The notes under the pieces: generated by a model
Told to the model about the DNA's origin: nothing
Seen by the model: only the letters and a program-made list of their open reading frames with translations
The model's database searches: none
From: Betaproteobacteria bacterium
GTDB lineage: Bacteria; Pseudomonadota; Gammaproteobacteria; Burkholderiales; Usitatibacteraceae
DNA: 36,334 nucleotides
Direction: 5' to 3'
NCBI GenBank assembly: GCA_025362705.1
Contig: JANYFH010000232.1
Coordinates: 1 to 36,334, forward strand
Shown: positions 26,651 through 35,908 of the stretch, one piece after another
Position numbering within the stretch: position 1 is the first letter of the stretch
Layout of the letters: each line of letters opens with the position of its first letter
Position numbers and translations under genes: made by a program

Positions 26651-28051
26651 ATGACTGCTTTGTTCGATCCGCTGCTAACGAGTGCGTTGACGCTCGACGC
26701 GCTCTCTGCCGGTCTTGCCGGACATGATGGCATCGCCGCGCGCCAACACCTCCGGCTCACGCGGTCGCTTGATGCCGCAATGCGGGGCTCAACGTTTTAC
26801 CGTGAACATCTACGTGGTGTGATCCCGGGCGTTACACCGTTGCGTAATTTGCCGACCGTCACGCGGGGCGAGCTGATGGTACGATTCGACGATTGGGTGA
26901 CTGACCCGAAACTGAAGCTGGGTGACATTCGGCAATTTATTGCGAATCCGCGACGCATCGGTGAGGCTTACCTCGATAAGTACATGATCTGGGAAAGCTC
27001 CGGAACCTCGCACCAGCCGGGCGTATTTGTTCAGGACGCACACGCGATGGCGGTTTACGATGCGCTGGAGGCGGTACGACGCAGTACGCCGCGCCTGCTC
27101 CATCGCTGTTTCGATCCCATGTTTCAGACCGAGCGCGTCGCCTTTGTCGGTGCCATTGGCGGACATTTTGCGAGCGTCGCATCGATACTGCGCTTACGCC
27201 GAATCAATCCATGGATGAAGACATCCGTGCGTTGCTTTTCGATCATGCGAGCCACCGGTAGCCTGGTGAACGAACTCAACGCATTTGCGCCCACCGTGAT
27301 TGTGACTTACCCGACAGCCGCGCTCGTGTTGGCCGATAAAACCACGCGCAGATCGCTGAGAGTCACGCCGCAAGAAGTCTGGACCGGTGGCGAAAAATTG
27401 ACGGTCAGCGCGCGTCAGCGGATCGAACATGCGCTGGGGTGCACAGTGCGCGACAGCTATGGTTCATCGGAGTTTTTCGCGATGGGTTGGGAGTGCGCAC
27501 GCGGGCGAATGCACGCCAATACCGATTGGATGATTCTTGAGCCGATTGATGAACACGGACGTCCGGTGCCGGCGGGTCAGCGTTCCCATTCCACCCTGCT
27601 CACCAATCTCGCCAATCATGTGCAGCCACTGATTCGCTATGAACTTGGCGACCAACTGACCATGAGTCCCAAACGCTGTGAATGCGGTTCACCGCTGCCA
27701 GTGATCGAGGTCGAAGGCAGGACCGATGATTTGCTGGAGATGGCAGGTCGCGACGGGCAACCGGTGATACTGCTGCCGCTGGCGTTGACGACGGTACTCG
27801 AGGACGAAGCAGGCGTGTTCGATTTTCAGTTGCGTCAGCGTGGTCTTCACACGCTCGTACTGTTACTGAATATGCAAGGTCCACAGGCCGCAGACGCGGC
27901 GGCGCGTTGTCGTACGGCATTGAAACGATTCGCGGCGGCGCAAGGTGTGACACTTTGCCGCATCATGATCGAGCTGGGAAAGCCGGCTTCAGCGGGGCGC
28001 AGTGGAAAGGCGCAACGGGTGGTGGCGAGTAAGGTGCACGTGCGGCACTGA
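26651..28051 (+). CDS. PaaK/CapK-like adenylate-forming enzyme
   Basis: IWESSGTSHQPGVFVQD, RDSYGSSEFFAMGWEC, LTNLANHVQPLIRYELGDQLTMSPKRCECGSPLPVIEVEGRTDDLLEM. Confidence 0.8.
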   Translation: MTALFDPLLTSALTLDALSAGLAGHDGIAARQHLRLTRSLDAAMRGSTFYREHLRGVIPGVTPLRNLPTVTRGELMVRFDDWVTDPKLKLGDIRQFIANPRRIGEAYLDKYMIWESSGTSHQPGVFVQDAHAMAVYDALEAVRRSTPRLLHRCFDPMFQTERVAFVGAIGGHFASVASILRLRRINPWMKTSVRCFSIMRATGSLVNELNAFAPTVIVTYPTAALVLADKTTRRSLRVTPQEVWTGGEKLTVSARQRIEHALGCTVRDSYGSSEFFAMGWECARGRMHANTDWMILEPIDEHGRPVPAGQRSHSTLLTNLANHVQPLIRYELGDQLTMSPKRCECGSPLPVIEVEGRTDDLLEMAGRDGQPVILLPLALTTVLEDEAGVFDFQLRQRGLHTLVLLLNMQGPQAADAAARCRTALKRFAAAQGVTLCRIMIELGKPASAGRSGKAQRVVASKVHVRH

Positions 28052-28066
28052 CCGCTGGTAAAAACT

Positions 28067-28143
28067 CTAGCACTGGCGCGGAGTTCATGGCACTTTTCTT
28101 CCGAAATCCTCGCCAAATGGCGACTTACGTATTGTTCTGCGGA
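28067..28143 (+). repeat. Dispersed structured intergenic repeat, copy R7
   Basis: CTAGCACTGGCGCGGAGTTCATGGCACTTTTCTTCCGAAATCCTCGCCAAATGGCGACTTACG; ATGGCG at positions 51-56. Confidence 0.8.
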
Positions 28144-28173
28144 AGAAATTGCAAAGAATTTGGTAGTGAGCAG

Positions 28174-29520
28174 CTACGCCACAAACGTTAATCGCGCCTC
28201 AGTACCGCCGCCTGCACGCGGTAGCAAATCAAACTTGGCGCTATGCATGCGCGCGATGCGCTCGACAATCGCGAGCCCAAGTCCGGCGCCGGATTCTCCG
28301 CTGCGCGCGTTATCCAGTCGCGTAAACGCTTTCTTGAGCCGCTCCACTTCGCTTACCGGAATTCCCGGGCCGCGATCAAAAACGCTCAGCACATAAGCGC
28401 CATCCGTTTCGCGACGCGTTTGAATCAGGATTTCGCCACCGCCATGTCGCGCTGCGTTGTTGATGAGATTGTCGATGGCGCGCTGCATCGCGACGGGACG
28501 CAACATCAGCGGCGGTAAGTCTGCAAGTTCGGTGGTTGCCGTGATTTGCATGCGAGCCGCGCGTTCGGCAGCGCCTTGCGCCAACTGCGTGAGATTCACG
28601 CGTTGCGGTGGCTCGCCTGATTCATCGCGCGCGAAGTCGAGAAACTGGTCGACCACCAGATTGATGTCGGTGATGTCTTTTTCCAGGGCACTGCGTGTGT
28701 CCTGGTCCGCGGGCAGCATTTCCACACCGAGCCTGAGGCGCGTGAGCGGCGTACGCAGATCGTGCGAGACACCGGCCAAAAAGGTGGCGCGCTCCTGATC
28801 AAGTCGCGTCAGGTCGGTGCGCATTTGATTGAATGCGGTTGCAACGGCACGCACTTCGCCGGGACCCATTTCAGTGACGGGTGGTGGTGTCTTGCCCTGG
28901 CCAAGTGCACGCGCCGCGCTTGCCAAGGCTTCTAGCGGCCGAATGACCCGCCACATCAAAAACACTGCGCCGACCAATGACAGAATTGCGCCAAGCACGC
29001 CCCAGCCAATCCAGGCGAGCGAGAAATCCGGTTCGATCACGCGGCTGCGAGGGAACACGACCCAATAGTAAGTTGAGCCTACCGGCAATTTGGTGATGAG
29101 TACCGGCGGCGGTGTGCCTTGCACGCCATCAGCGGAGGGCAAGACCCGGGGCGGGCGCTGGTAGACGAAGATGTCCGCCTCCGGCCCCAATTGTTCGTGC
29201 AGGCGTTCACGTACCGCGCGGGTGGCCGGCAAGTCTGGCGCTGGTTCGAGCTCCTCGGTAATGCGTTGCGGCGGAATGATACGAATGCCTTTTTCTTCGC
29301 GCAGTTTCACCAAAAATTCGCGATGCTGCGCAAGCGGAATGACCTCCAGCGCCGCGCGGATGGTTTTCAATTGACTGAGATAACCGACTGCGATGAGTTG
29401 AACGCGCGGCGATTGCGAGTAATACCGGAACAACAATACCGATGCCAACTGGCTCGCAAGCAAGGCCGATGCAATGACCAGCGCAGTGCGGGCCAGGAGG
29501 GATTTTGGTATCAGGGACAC
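28174..29520 (-). CDS. envZ: EnvZ-like sensor histidine kinase
   Basis: HAMP-like segment, AGVSHDLRTPLTRLRLGVEML, DNLINNAARHGGGEI, VFDRGPGIPVSEVERLKKAFTR, GAGLGLAIVERIA. Confidence 0.88.
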   Translation of the reverse strand: MSLIPKSLLARTALVIASALLASQLASVLLFRYYSQSPRVQLIAVGYLSQLKTIRAALEVIPLAQHREFLVKLREEKGIRIIPPQRITEELEPAPDLPATRAVRERLHEQLGPEADIFVYQRPPRVLPSADGVQGTPPPVLITKLPVGSTYYWVVFPRSRVIEPDFSLAWIGWGVLGAILSLVGAVFLMWRVIRPLEALASAARALGQGKTPPPVTEMGPGEVRAVATAFNQMRTDLTRLDQERATFLAGVSHDLRTPLTRLRLGVEMLPADQDTRSALEKDITDINLVVDQFLDFARDESGEPPQRVNLTQLAQGAAERAARMQITATTELADLPPLMLRPVAMQRAIDNLINNAARHGGGEILIQTRRETDGAYVLSVFDRGPGIPVSEVERLKKAFTRLDNARSGESGAGLGLAIVERIARMHSAKFDLLPRAGGGTEARLTFVA

Positions 29521-29569
29521 AGGATTGCGGCGCTGGGTCTATCGGCAAGAGTGAATTAGTTCGTGCATC

Positions 29570-30331
29570 CTACGCGTGCTTCTGCCCATCCGGCACGAAC
29601 ACGTAACCCAGGCCCCAGACCGTTTGCACATAACGCGGATTGGATGGATCCTCACCAAGCAATTTGCGTAACCGGGAGACCTGTACATCGATGGCCCGGT
29701 CAAACGTATCGTGTTCACGCCCGCGCGCGAGTTCGGTGAGTTTGTCGCGTGACAGTGGTACTCGCGCGTGTTCGACCAGCACTTTCAGCAAACCAAATTC
29801 ACCCGTGGTCATGGGCAGTGATTTGTCATCGCGCAGCAGCGAACGTGTGCCCAGGTTCAGGCTGAACGGGCCAAACAGCACAACCGTATCGTTGTCAGCC
29901 GGTGCACCCGGTGTCGGTAGCGGCACCTGCCGGCGCAGAACTGCGTTGATGCGGGCGACCAATTCACGCGGATTGAATGGTTTGGACAAATAATCGTCGG
30001 CACCGATTTCAAGGCCGACAATGCGATCAATGTCATCCCCTTTGGCGGTCAGCATGATGATCGGAATATTTGCCTCCGCTGCGCTGGAAGCACGCAGACG
30101 GCGACAAATGGCGAATCCATCCTCGTTCGGCAACATGACATCGAGCACCACCAGATCGTAGCGGCTGCGCGTGAATGCGCGATCGAGTGCCACGCCATCG
30201 GGCACGGTGTCGGCGGCGAAACCCTGCTCGGTCAGATAGCGTTTTAACAAGTCGCGCAGACGCAAGTCGTCGTCGACAACAAGAATACGATGGCGGGGGA
30301 GGGGATGCGGGTGAGGGTTGGCGTTGTTCAT
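29570..30331 (-). CDS. ompR: OmpR-like response regulator
   Basis: RILVVDDDLRLRDLLKRYL, DLVVLDVMLPNEDGFAICRRLR, winged helix C-terminus RAIDVQVSRLRKLLGEDPSNPRYVQTVWGLGYVFVPDG. Confidence 0.9.
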   Translation of the reverse strand: MNNANPHPHPLPRHRILVVDDDLRLRDLLKRYLTEQGFAADTVPDGVALDRAFTRSRYDLVVLDVMLPNEDGFAICRRLRASSAAEANIPIIMLTAKGDDIDRIVGLEIGADDYLSKPFNPRELVARINAVLRRQVPLPTPGAPADNDTVVLFGPFSLNLGTRSLLRDDKSLPMTTGEFGLLKVLVEHARVPLSRDKLTELARGREHDTFDRAIDVQVSRLRKLLGEDPSNPRYVQTVWGLGYVFVPDGQKHA

Positions 30332-30333
30332 AG

Positions 30334-30497
30334 GGAAGCTCTGATTGAGTCGCTTTCGAAGAGATTGTGTTGAGATTGGGGCATATGCAAGGCGTGCGAC
30401 GAAGGTGCGTTGCTTAAGCTACCGCACGAGGAGCGCAACACAGCAGATGCCCCAATATCGACGCAAGATTTTCGGAATGGACTTGATCAGAGGTTCC
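30334..30497 (-). mobile_element. MITE-like long-hairpin element, copy 2 (inverted relative to copy 1)
   Basis: GGAAGCTCTGATTGAGTCGCTTTCGAAGAGATTGTGTTGAGATTGGGGCATATGC ... GATGCCCCAATATCGACGCAAGATTTTCGGAATGGACTTGATCAGAGGTTCC; reverse complement matches 11975-12149 end to end apart from a short internal insertion in copy 1. Confidence 0.8.
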
Positions 30498-30746
30498 ATA
30501 AGCGCATATTAGTGGTCTCGTGGGTAGCCTGCAGGGTAAACGACAATCCAGTTGTAAGTAAATGTTAGCAAAGACCGGGACAAGCAGCGACGGGAGTGAG
30601 TGTCGTTACATGCAGTTACCAAGCGCATGCAACTGAATGGGACTTTCGACGTTCTATTGGTTAACCTGTGAATGTGTATTCGCATTCGCTGTTGAGCGCA
30701 TCCGCTACAGGTTTTTCGATAGCATCAATTTACATTGGAGAACACC

Positions 30747-31049
30747 ATGAAAAAAGTAAACGTAGCACTCATTACCACCTTGCTTGGGTTAAGTATCGGC
30801 GCGTCAATCGCGTTCGCCCAGACACCAGCAGAACAGCCCAACGGCGAGCGTGCACACAAAATGCATGAGCGTTGGAAAGCCGCCGACAAAGATGGCGACG
30901 GCAAAATCAGCCGCGCAGAAGCTGTCGCACTGCCGCGTATTAACAAGCACTTCGACGAGATCGATACCAACAAGGATGGCTTCATCACACTGGAAGAGCT
31001 GAAAGCGTTTCACGAAAAGCGCGGCGCCCTCAAGCAAAAGCAATCCTGA
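30747..31049 (+). CDS. Secreted EF-hand domain protein
   Basis: Signal peptide MKKVNVALITTLLGLSIGASIAFAQ; EF-hands DKDGDGKISRAEA and DTNKDGFITLEEL. Confidence 0.88.
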   Translation: MKKVNVALITTLLGLSIGASIAFAQTPAEQPNGERAHKMHERWKAADKDGDGKISRAEAVALPRINKHFDEIDTNKDGFITLEELKAFHEKRGALKQKQS

Positions 31050-31184
31050 ACAATGCGTTGTTAAAAAGCGCATGAACATGCTGATGAATCAATTTGCCGG
31101 TGCGGACGGTGCCATGTTTTGGGCATCGTTCGCACCAGCATGGTTCATGCAAAAGACTGTGCAAGGTTTATCCGGTCAATCGAC

Positions 31185-32264
31185 ATGAAACGCGATTTGC
31201 CACTGGTGCTGAAGTACTTTGCCATCGTTGGCATTTCTTGTTTTCTTGCCTATGTAACCTCACACAGCATCGCGTCCGCGCAGTCAGTGTCTCCTGCGGT
31301 CGGACCCAAAATAAATGCAGGCGACCAAACCGACTACTCCGCGCCTGGTGCATACAAGGTAGAAACGTCGTTAAGCACCTGGAAAGACGCATCGCGCATG
31401 CGGGAGGTGCCGGTCAAACTTTATTTCCCCATTACTGCTGCGCCTAAAACTGACGCAGCGAAATTCCCGGTAATACTTTTTTCTCACGGACTCGGTGGCA
31501 GTCGCGAAGGCGGCAAGCGCTGGGCCGAGCATTGGACGAGCCACGGGTACGTTGTGGTGGCGATGCAACATGCTGGCAGCGATGAAGCTTTGTGGAAAGG
31601 TGTGCCGCCACGAGATTTTGCGGAACGGATGAAAGCCGGTATGACGATGTCCAATCTTGGTTTGCGCATCGACGATGTACATTTCGTGATCGATGAAATC
31701 ATCCGTCGCACTGCAGCTAGCGAGGCGCCATTTGCGAATGCAGATGCGAAACGGATCGGTATGTCCGGGCATTCGTTTGGCGGTCAAACGACGCAGGCCG
31801 TTGCGGGTCAACGGACGCCGTCGTCGGATAAGCAGCCTGCTCTGGAAGCGCGCATCACAGCTGCGATTGCGTTTAGCGCCAATGCGCGCAACAAAATAGA
31901 TTTACCGCGACAGTTTGGCGGGATCAAACTGCCGTATTTCTCCATCACCGGCAGCGAGGATGGGAGTATTCTTGGTGACGACACCAAGCCGGAGGATCGC
32001 CGCTTGCCTTATGCAAATATGCAGCCCGGTCAAAAATATCTCGCCGTATTCGATGGCGGAGATCATATGGTTTTCGGTGGCCACGGGTTTGGCCCGCGTC
32101 GGCCTGAGACAACGCGCGATAAAAAAATCCAGCTGGACGTGATGGCCGGTACGCTGGCGTTCTGGAATGCGAATTTGAAGCAGGACATGGTTGCGCGCGC
32201 CTGGCTCGACGACGGTGGCTACAAAGCGACGCTGGTTGTAAAAGATATTTTCGAGCATAAGTAA
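31185..32264 (+). CDS. Alpha/beta hydrolase (dienelactone hydrolase / PAF-acetylhydrolase-like), secreted
   Basis: PVILFSHGLGGSREGGKRWAEHWTSHGYVVVAMQHAGSD, IGMSGHSFGGQTTQAVAGQ; start MKRDLPLVLKYFAIVG. Confidence 0.85.
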   Translation: MKRDLPLVLKYFAIVGISCFLAYVTSHSIASAQSVSPAVGPKINAGDQTDYSAPGAYKVETSLSTWKDASRMREVPVKLYFPITAAPKTDAAKFPVILFSHGLGGSREGGKRWAEHWTSHGYVVVAMQHAGSDEALWKGVPPRDFAERMKAGMTMSNLGLRIDDVHFVIDEIIRRTAASEAPFANADAKRIGMSGHSFGGQTTQAVAGQRTPSSDKQPALEARITAAIAFSANARNKIDLPRQFGGIKLPYFSITGSEDGSILGDDTKPEDRRLPYANMQPGQKYLAVFDGGDHMVFGGHGFGPRRPETTRDKKIQLDVMAGTLAFWNANLKQDMVARAWLDDGGYKATLVVKDIFEHK

Positions 32265-32281
32265 ATTGAGGGGCGAATGAA

Positions 32282-33772
32282 ATGCTGAACAAGATTGTTT
32301 TGACCGTCGCGGCGCTTGCGATTGCGAGCGCGACAAACGCATTCGCACAGGACGCCGCCATCGGTCTTGACGGTGCACGCCATTTGCTAGGCCGCGCCGG
32401 ATTTGCGGCAACCAGCAGTGACATACGCGCATTCGCCAAACTATCGCGCGCTGAAGCCGCAGATCGCCTCGTCAAGGCAGCAGCAGCAGCGACCTCTGCT
32501 ATCATGCCGCCGCCTTCATGGGTAAACGACAAGCCGCCTGCGCCCGCAAAACTGCAGGCGTTGTCGCAGCCTGAGCGTCAGGCCCTGCAGCGCGTGAATG
32601 TCGAACACGCGTTTGAATTACGTGAATGGTGGTTCCGTGAAATGTTGAATACGCCGTCGCCGTTAGCCGAAAAGATGACCCTCTTTTGGCACAACCATTT
32701 CGCAACCAGCCAGCAGAAAGTCCGTTTCACACCGCTTGTGTATCGCCAGAATCTGCTGCTGCGGCGCAATGCGCTCGGCAATTTCGGCACCATGCTGCGC
32801 GAAATGGGACGGGACCCGGCGATGCTGGTTTATCTCGATGGCGCCAACAGCCGCAAGGAGCAGCCGAACGAAAACTTCGCGCGTGAAGTGATGGAGCTTT
32901 TCACGCTGGGCGAGGGGCATTACAGTGAGAAGGACATCAAGGAAGCGGCGCGCGCATTTACTGGCTGGAGCGTTGATCGTGAAACGGGCGAATTCATGTT
33001 CCGTCGTGCCATTCACGATTACGGTAACAAGACTGTTCTGGGCAAGACCGGCAATTTCGATGGCGACCAGGTTTTCGATGTATTGCTGAACAAACCCGAG
33101 GCGGCGCAATTCATCACCAGAAAATTGTGGAAAGAATTCGTCTCAATGACGCCTGATGAGCGTGAGATCACGAAGCTTGCAGCGATGTTTCGCGACAGTG
33201 GATACAACATCGCTAAACTCATGCGCACCATGCTTTCTTCGGACGCGTTTTACGCGCCGGAGAATCGTGCCGCATTGATCAAGTCGCCGGTCGAGTTTGT
33301 GGTCGGCACCATGAAGACGTTCGAGATTGAGACGCCGAATCTGCGTCCATTCGTGCTCGCCAGCGCGCTGCTCGGGCAAAACGTATTTGCGCCCCCGAAC
33401 GTGAAAGGCTGGCCCGGCGGGGAAGCGTGGATCAACACCGCAACACTTCTGGGCAGAAAGCAGTTGCTCGATCGCCTTTTCAGGAACGAAGATCGCATGG
33501 ACGTCGCCATGCGTTCGGTCGATGCGATGGCCGAGCAGAATGGTGATGTCGCGCCACCCGGACGCGACGCGCGCATGCGGCGCCAAATGGAGCGGCAGAT
33601 GGGCGGCATACGCTGGAATCTGGATAAATGGGCCAAGGACTTCGGCACCGGTGTGCCGGAAATGACCAGGGTGATATTGCCGATGGCACCGATGACTGCC
33701 GTCGCCAGCGCTGATAACCCTGCCGACATCGTGCGGCAGTTGGTAGTCGATCCCGCGTATCAGCTGAAATAA
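32282..33772 (+). CDS. DUF1800 domain-containing protein
   Basis: ARHLLGRAGFAATSSDIRAFA, MTLFWHNHFATSQQKV, NENFAREVMELFTLGEGHYSEKDIKEAARAFTGWS, PPNVKGWPGGEAWIN. Confidence 0.92.
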   Translation: MLNKIVLTVAALAIASATNAFAQDAAIGLDGARHLLGRAGFAATSSDIRAFAKLSRAEAADRLVKAAAAATSAIMPPPSWVNDKPPAPAKLQALSQPERQALQRVNVEHAFELREWWFREMLNTPSPLAEKMTLFWHNHFATSQQKVRFTPLVYRQNLLLRRNALGNFGTMLREMGRDPAMLVYLDGANSRKEQPNENFAREVMELFTLGEGHYSEKDIKEAARAFTGWSVDRETGEFMFRRAIHDYGNKTVLGKTGNFDGDQVFDVLLNKPEAAQFITRKLWKEFVSMTPDEREITKLAAMFRDSGYNIAKLMRTMLSSDAFYAPENRAALIKSPVEFVVGTMKTFEIETPNLRPFVLASALLGQNVFAPPNVKGWPGGEAWINTATLLGRKQLLDRLFRNEDRMDVAMRSVDAMAEQNGDVAPPGRDARMRRQMERQMGGIRWNLDKWAKDFGTGVPEMTRVILPMAPMTAVASADNPADIVRQLVVDPAYQLK

Positions 33773-33784
33773 TTGGAGACCAAA

Positions 33785-34957
33785 ATGAATCGCCGCAAAT
33801 TTTTAAGTGCTGTTGGCAGTCTTCCATTGATGGGCACAATCAATGGCGTCGCCTGGGCCGCGGCGCCGACGACAGCTGCTTCCACGCCGTATAACAACCT
33901 GCTGGTACTGATCGAATTGAAAGGTGCCAATGACGGCCTGAACACAGTTATCCCTTTCACCAATCCGCTCTATGCACAACTGCGTCCGCGACTCGCCATC
34001 GCGCGCGATCAGGTATTGCAACTGTCCGAGCAGGAGGGCTTGCATCCCGCATTGCAACCCTTGATGCCGCTGTGGCAGAACAAAGAGCTCGCAGTGGTGC
34101 AGGGTGTCGGTTATCCCAACGCCAATCTTTCGCATTTTCGCTCCATCGAAATCTGGGATACCGCATCGAAGAGCGATGAGTATCTCGATGCCGGCTGGCT
34201 CGCACGCGTATTCGCGCAAACACCCGCGCCACGCCAGTTTGCGGCCGACGGTGTGGTGGTGGGTTCGAGCGACATGGGGCCGCTGTCAGGGCTGGGGGTG
34301 CGTACGATTGCACTGGCGGATACTGCGCAATTCCTGCGCAACGCCAAGCTCGCGCAGTCCGGCACCGATGAACGCAACGCCGCGCTGAAGCATATCCTTG
34401 GCGTTGAAAACGAGATTGTCCACGCAGCCAGCAAGCTCAACGCCAATCGCGTATTCAAAACCGAATTTCCGCGTTCTGCATTTGGCAATCAGGTGCGCAC
34501 TGCGGCGCAGTTGGTCGCAAGCAACGCCGGCATGGCAACGATCCGGCTTACTTTGTCCGGCTTTGATACGCATGCCGGTCAGTTGGGAACACAGGCAAAC
34601 CTGCTCAAGGATTTGGCCGAGGGTACCAGCGCGTTGAAGGCGGCATTGACAGAACTGAATCGCTGGGATTCCACATTGGTGATGACGTACGCAGAGTTTG
34701 GTCGTCGCCCGAAAGAAAACCAAAGCGGCGGAACTGACCACGGCACGGCCAATGCGCACTTTGTCACCGGCGGCAAAGTCGTTGGCGGCATCTACGGGCA
34801 AGCACCGCAATTGAATCGCCTCGATGGCAATGGCAATCTGCCTTTCGCGGTTGATTTTCGCAGCATGTACGCCACCGTGATCGACAAATGGTGGGGACTG
34901 AATTCAGACAAGATTTTGCAGGGAAAATTTGCACCGCTGGATTTTGTGAAGACTTGA
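33785..34957 (+). CDS. DUF1501 domain-containing protein
   Basis: MNRRKFLSAVGSLPLMGT leader; LVLIELKGANDGLNTVIPF, SGFDTHAGQLGTQANLLKDLAEG, TDHGTANAHFVTGGKVVGGIYGQAPQL. Confidence 0.92.
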   Translation: MNRRKFLSAVGSLPLMGTINGVAWAAAPTTAASTPYNNLLVLIELKGANDGLNTVIPFTNPLYAQLRPRLAIARDQVLQLSEQEGLHPALQPLMPLWQNKELAVVQGVGYPNANLSHFRSIEIWDTASKSDEYLDAGWLARVFAQTPAPRQFAADGVVVGSSDMGPLSGLGVRTIALADTAQFLRNAKLAQSGTDERNAALKHILGVENEIVHAASKLNANRVFKTEFPRSAFGNQVRTAAQLVASNAGMATIRLTLSGFDTHAGQLGTQANLLKDLAEGTSALKAALTELNRWDSTLVMTYAEFGRRPKENQSGGTDHGTANAHFVTGGKVVGGIYGQAPQLNRLDGNGNLPFAVDFRSMYATVIDKWWGLNSDKILQGKFAPLDFVKT

Positions 34958-34992
34958 ATGATGTAGCGTGCACAGCGTAAATAGCTTAATCG

Positions 34993-35048
34993 TTAGCACT
35001 GGTGCGGTTTTCAGGCAATAAGTGTCTGTAAAGCCCCGCCGGTTCTAG
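34993..35048 (+). repeat. Dispersed structured intergenic repeat, copy R8
   Basis: TTAGCACTGGTGCGGTTTTCAGGCAATAAGTGTCTGTAAAGCCCCGCCGGTTCTAG; gapless with R2; nested hairpin CAGGCA-ATAAG-TGTCTG. Confidence 0.78.
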
Positions 35049-35167
35049 TGTTTTTACTATTTCTCCTTTGTGCCGCACCGGTGTGTGAAGCGGGTTGCCG
35101 GACTTGATCTGAGGCTACCCGGGCATGCGCCGCTTATAATTGGCGCTTGCAATTTACTCATGCCGCC

Positions 35168-35899
35168 ATGAACCTCCTCGCCCTCGAGACTTCCACCGAA
35201 CGCTTGTCCATCGCGATCCTGCGCGATGATGAGTCGTTCGCGCGTGATGTCGATGCCGGGCAGCGGCATTCGGAGCTGGCGTTGCCGCTCATGCATGAAT
35301 TGCTCGCCGAGGCGAGACTGACTCTGCGCGATTTCGATGCCATCGCGTTCGGCCAAGGCCCCGGATCGTTCACTGGCGTGCGTATTGGCTGTGGACTTGC
35401 GCAAGGCCTGGCGCTGGGCATCGGCAAATCGCTGGTTCCAGTGCACACGCAGATGGCGCTCGCTGAGCAAACCGGTGAAGAACAAGTGCTGGTCGCAATC
35501 GATGCGCGCATGGGCGAAATTTATTTTGCGGCATATCGGCGCGACGAAACGTCGCCCAATGGATGGGCGGCGGTTGTGGCGCCGATGCTGGCCAGGCCCG
35601 AAGCGCTGCCGCTGCTGGAAGGAAATGACTGGTGCACGGTTGGCAGCGGCTTCGATGTGCCGCTGCTTTCAGATCAGCTGATGACGCGTTACCATGGCCA
35701 GATTGCGCGCGTCGCCCGCGACGTCTTGCCACGGGCTCTAGATGTTGCACACATTGCTGCGCGACAACTCAGAACAGCGGGCATGTCCAGCGCGATTCGG
35801 CCAGAGCATGCCGCGCCGCTCTACCTGCGCAACAAAGTCGCGATGACCATCGACGAGCGGCGTGAGCATCACGCGGCTAAAACAATTGCAGTTTCCTGA
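35168..35899 (+). CDS. tsaB: tRNA threonylcarbamoyladenosine biosynthesis protein TsaB
   Basis: MNLLALETSTERLSIAIL, AFGQGPGSFTGVRIGCGLAQGLALG. Confidence 0.92.
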   Translation: MNLLALETSTERLSIAILRDDESFARDVDAGQRHSELALPLMHELLAEARLTLRDFDAIAFGQGPGSFTGVRIGCGLAQGLALGIGKSLVPVHTQMALAEQTGEEQVLVAIDARMGEIYFAAYRRDETSPNGWAAVVAPMLARPEALPLLEGNDWCTVGSGFDVPLLSDQLMTRYHGQIARVARDVLPRALDVAHIAARQLRTAGMSSAIRPEHAAPLYLRNKVAMTIDERREHHAAKTIAVS

Positions 35900-35908
35900 A
35901 CGCCGACG

